Shown one piece after another: positions 61,884 to 64,000 of a stretch of DNA of 64,000 bases. The DNA is from Hypnocyclicus thermotrophus. Lineage in GTDB: Bacteria > Fusobacteriota > Fusobacteriia > Fusobacteriales > Fusobacteriaceae. How positions within the stretch are numbered: the first letter of the stretch is position 1; every line of letters starts with the position of its first letter. The position numbers were made by a program, and so were the translations under genes. The stretch spans positions 186,001 to 250,000 of the forward strand of contig NZ_SOBG01000001.1 of NCBI RefSeq assembly GCF_004365575.1. The letters run 5' to 3'. The notes beneath the pieces were generated by a model. It did no database searches, was not told where the DNA came from, and saw only the letters and a program-made list of their open reading frames with translations.

Positions 61884-63584
61884 ATGGAAAAATTTTTTAA
61901 AGGGATAGACGCTTCCCCAGGTATAGCTATAGGTAAAGTTTTTCTTTATGAAGAAGTAGAGCTTGATATAAAAGAAATAAGTAATATTACTTTTGATGAA
62001 GAAAAACAAAGACTTTTAGAAGGTAGAGAAAAAACTAAAATTCAATTAGAAGCTATTAGAGAAAAAGCTAAAATAAAAATGGGTGATGATAAAGCGGCTA
62101 TTTTTGATGGTCATATAACGCTTTTAGAAGATGAAGAACTTTTTGATGAAGTAGTAGAAAAAATAGAAGATGAAGGATATACTGCTGAATATGCTTTAAA
62201 TGAAGGAATAAAAGAATATTGTGCTATGATAGCAGCATTAGAAGATGAATATTTAAGAGAAAGAGCTGCTGATTTAGGTGATATTGGTAAAAGATGGATA
62301 AAAAATATTTTAGGAGTAGATATTTTAGATTTATCAAATTTACCAAAAAATTCTATCATAATAGCAAAAGATATAACACCTTCAGATACTGCTCAAATGG
62401 ATTTAGAAAATGTAGGAGCATTTATTACTGAAATTGGTGGGAAAACAGCTCATTCAGCTATAATGGCACGTACTTTAGAAATACCGGCAGTTGTTGGTGT
62501 AGCTAGAATTACTGATAAAATTTTAAATGGAACTGAAATAATAGTAGATGCAAATACCGGATTTATAATAGTTAATCCAAGCGAAGAAAATAAAAATAAA
62601 TACTCTAAATTGAGAAAAGAGTTTTTAGAAGAAAAAGAAGAGTTAAAAAAAATAAAAGATAAAGAAGCTATTACAATAGATAATCATAAAGTAAATCTTT
62701 GGGCAAATATTGGAAGTCCAAAAGATTTAACAGGAGTGTTAGCAAATGGTGCTGAAGGTATAGGACTTTATAGAACAGAATTTTTATTTATGAATAGTGA
62801 TAAATTACCTACTGAAGAAGAACAATTTGCTGCATATAAAGAAGTAGCAGAAAAAATGCAAGGTAAGCCTGTAACTATAAGAACTATGGATATAGGCGGG
62901 GATAAAGAACTCTCATATTTAAAATTACCTAAAGAAATGAATCCGTTTTTAGGATACCGAGCTCTTAGAGTATGTCTAAAAGAGAAAGATATGTTTAAAA
63001 CACAACTTAGAGCGCTCCTTAGAGCTTCTAAATATGGTCAAATTAAAATAATGTTACCTATGGTAATTTCTTTGGATGAAGTCAGAGAAAGTAAAAAAAT
63101 ATTAGAAGAGTGTAAAAAAGAATTGAGAAAAGAAAATATAGAATTTGATGAAGAAATTAAAGTTGGAATAATGGTAGAAACACCAGCAACAGCATTTAGA
63201 GCAAGATATTTTGCTAAAGAAGTTGACTTCTTTTCAATTGGAACAAATGATTTAACTCAATATACTCTTGCAGTAGATAGAGGGAATGAAATTATTAGCG
63301 ATTTATATGATACATATAATCCAGCTGTACTTGAAGCAATAAAAGTTACAATAGAAGGAGCCCATGCTGAAGGTATAACTGTATCTATGTGCGGTGAATT
63401 TGCTGGAGATAATAAAGCAACAAAACTTCTTTTAGGACTTGGTTTAGATGCGTTTTCTATGAGTGCAACGTCTATCCCACGAGTTAAAAAAGTTATTTTA
63501 GAATCAAATTATGATGATGCAAAACAATATGCAAATAAATTACTAGAAATGGATACTGCAAAAGAGATAATCTCTAATTTATAG
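61884..63584 (+). CDS. ptsI: PTS enzyme I
   Basis: 566 residues, usual length. Active histidine in GGKTAHSAIMARTLEIPAVV; PEP-binding motifs GLYRTEFLFM, RTMDIGGDKEL and FFSIGTNDLTQYTLA; MCGEFAGD near the end. Autophosphorylates with PEP and charges HPr. Operon with ptsH. Confidence 0.96.
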   Translation: MEKFFKGIDASPGIAIGKVFLYEEVELDIKEISNITFDEEKQRLLEGREKTKIQLEAIREKAKIKMGDDKAAIFDGHITLLEDEELFDEVVEKIEDEGYTAEYALNEGIKEYCAMIAALEDEYLRERAADLGDIGKRWIKNILGVDILDLSNLPKNSIIIAKDITPSDTAQMDLENVGAFITEIGGKTAHSAIMARTLEIPAVVGVARITDKILNGTEIIVDANTGFIIVNPSEENKNKYSKLRKEFLEEKEELKKIKDKEAITIDNHKVNLWANIGSPKDLTGVLANGAEGIGLYRTEFLFMNSDKLPTEEEQFAAYKEVAEKMQGKPVTIRTMDIGGDKELSYLKLPKEMNPFLGYRALRVCLKEKDMFKTQLRALLRASKYGQIKIMLPMVISLDEVRESKKILEECKKELRKENIEFDEEIKVGIMVETPATAFRARYFAKEVDFFSIGTNDLTQYTLAVDRGNEIISDLYDTYNPAVLEAIKVTIEGAHAEGITVSMCGEFAGDNKATKLLLGLGLDAFSMSATSIPRVKKVILESNYDDAKQYANKLLEMDTAKEIISNL

Positions 63585-63633
63585 TTACCTAATAAATACC
63601 AAGACATTGGTGTTTAAACCCTTTAATTCAATC

Positions 63634-63672
63634 TATCCCCCCTTATAATATATTTATAAGGGGGGTATTATT
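63634..63672 (+). terminator. GC-clamped terminator of ptsHI
   Basis: CCCCCCTTATAA (63637-63648) pairs perfectly with TTATAAGGGGGG (63654-63665), a strong contrast to the AT-rich surroundings; only a moderately T-rich tail follows. The stretch 63673-63850 holds no gene that I can see. Confidence 0.75.
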
Positions 63673-63856
63673 ATAAAAAAAGATAAAGATATACCAAAAT
63701 TGTAAAATAAAAATAAAAAATAATAAAACTTTAAAAAGTATGCATTTGGAGATACAATAAATAAATAAATATAAGTTCAGAATAAAGACTTATATATGAA
63801 AATTTACATAAAAAGTCCCGAAATTAAAAAAAATGTATTTATATCGAAAAAAGGTA

Positions 63857-63885
63857 TTTACAAAATTAATGAAAAATGATATTCT
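63857..63885 (+). promoter_or_regulatory. Promoter of the last gene
   Basis: TTTACA (63857-63862), 17-base spacer, TATTCT (63880-63885). Confidence 0.45.
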
Positions 63886-63930
63886 AACATTGTGTGGTAA
63901 ATATGTGCTATTATATAAGTGGGAGTGGTT

Positions 63931-64000
63931 ATGTTGAAGAAAATTGAATTAAATTTTTTTGAAAAATACTTTTTAGTATTTCTTTTTTTAATAAACGATT
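63931..64000 (+). CDS. Start of a probable membrane protein, truncated by window edge
   Basis: GGGAGTGG lies just upstream of ATG 63931 (a TTG at 63934 is also possible). The visible part MLKKIELNFFEKYFLVFLFL suggests a short basic cytoplasmic start followed by a membrane segment. Too short to name. Confidence 0.5.
   Translation, partial: MLKKIELNFFEKYFLVFLFLIND

Overview
The window is very AT-rich (roughly a quarter G+C, judged by eye) and densely coded. It has Gram-negative envelope features: secreted beta-barrel proteins, LPP20-like lipoproteins and lipobox signal peptides. It also has an anaerobe's toolkit: [FeFe]-hydrogenase maturase HydE, an Rnf-type redox cluster, a fused flavodiiron reductase, hybrid cluster protein and a small ferredoxin. 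Together with codon use and SD-led translation this points to the phylum Fusobacteriota (Leptotrichiaceae/Fusobacteriaceae type). That is inference; no rRNA is present to settle it.

Layout. 1-7.3 kb: a truncated HTH-TPR regulator, hydE, a glycosyltransferase-esterase pair, a lipoprotein pair, a second HTH-TPR regulator and a fused nucleotidyltransferase/HEPN-like protein. 7.4-16.3 kb: a four-domain flavodiiron NAD(P)H reductase, two chemotaxis receptors, a barrel protein and peptidase PepF. 16.4-26.1 kb: endonuclease IV, two HAD phosphatases, a degenerate hybrid kinase, an old-yellow-enzyme/barrel-protein pair, hcp under a duplicated CRP/FNR-type promoter, and a CoA-disulfide-reductase-like enzyme. 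26.2-31.5 kb: tRNA-Gly-Glu-Met, a GT4 glycosyltransferase, asparaginase, dnaN and a cold-shock gene with a foldable 5' leader. 31.7-37.7 kb: a Ser/Thr kinase-FHA-lipoprotein cluster. 37.7-48.7 kb: a frameshifted acetyltransferase, queH, a lipoprotein cyclophilin, a PHP phosphatase, a formate/nitrite channel, a third HTH-TPR regulator, a candidate small RNA, thpR, a GH31-LacI operon, tRNA-Leu and a repeat-containing exported protein. 48.9-52.7 kb: rnfC, an rnfD-rnfG fusion and two diverged membrane genes in the rnfE/rnfA positions, with no rnfB. 53.5-59.8 kb: a histidine phosphatase, a second candidate small RNA, the oxidative pentose phosphate operon gnd-zwf-pgl, an iron-sulfur membrane protein with a ferredoxin, and an M20 amidohydrolase. 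59.9-64 kb: a catalytically ruined Mu-type transposase with a Cys-rich partner, divergent from ptsHI, and the start of one more gene.

How the genes work together. Several units appear tied to redox and oxygen or NO stress. A perfect 7-1-7 Fur-family-like palindrome (TTGTAAT-N-ATTACAA) sits upstream of the flavodiiron gene and at +5 to +19 of the gnd-zwf-pgl promoter, with a near copy upstream of the histidine phosphatase. hcp carries two identical GTAAC-N4-GTTAC promoters with class II spacing.

The strongest candidate for something undescribed is the Rnf-like cluster. RnfC keeps its NADH site and both [4Fe-4S] motifs, RnfD and RnfG are one polypeptide, the RnfE- and RnfA-position proteins contain no cysteine at all, and RnfB is absent. 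The canonical electron path across the membrane therefore cannot be drawn from these genes. Other notable points are the kinase-FHA-LPP20 signalling cluster, a three-member HTH-TPR regulator family and a transposase that has lost all three catalytic residues while keeping an open frame.
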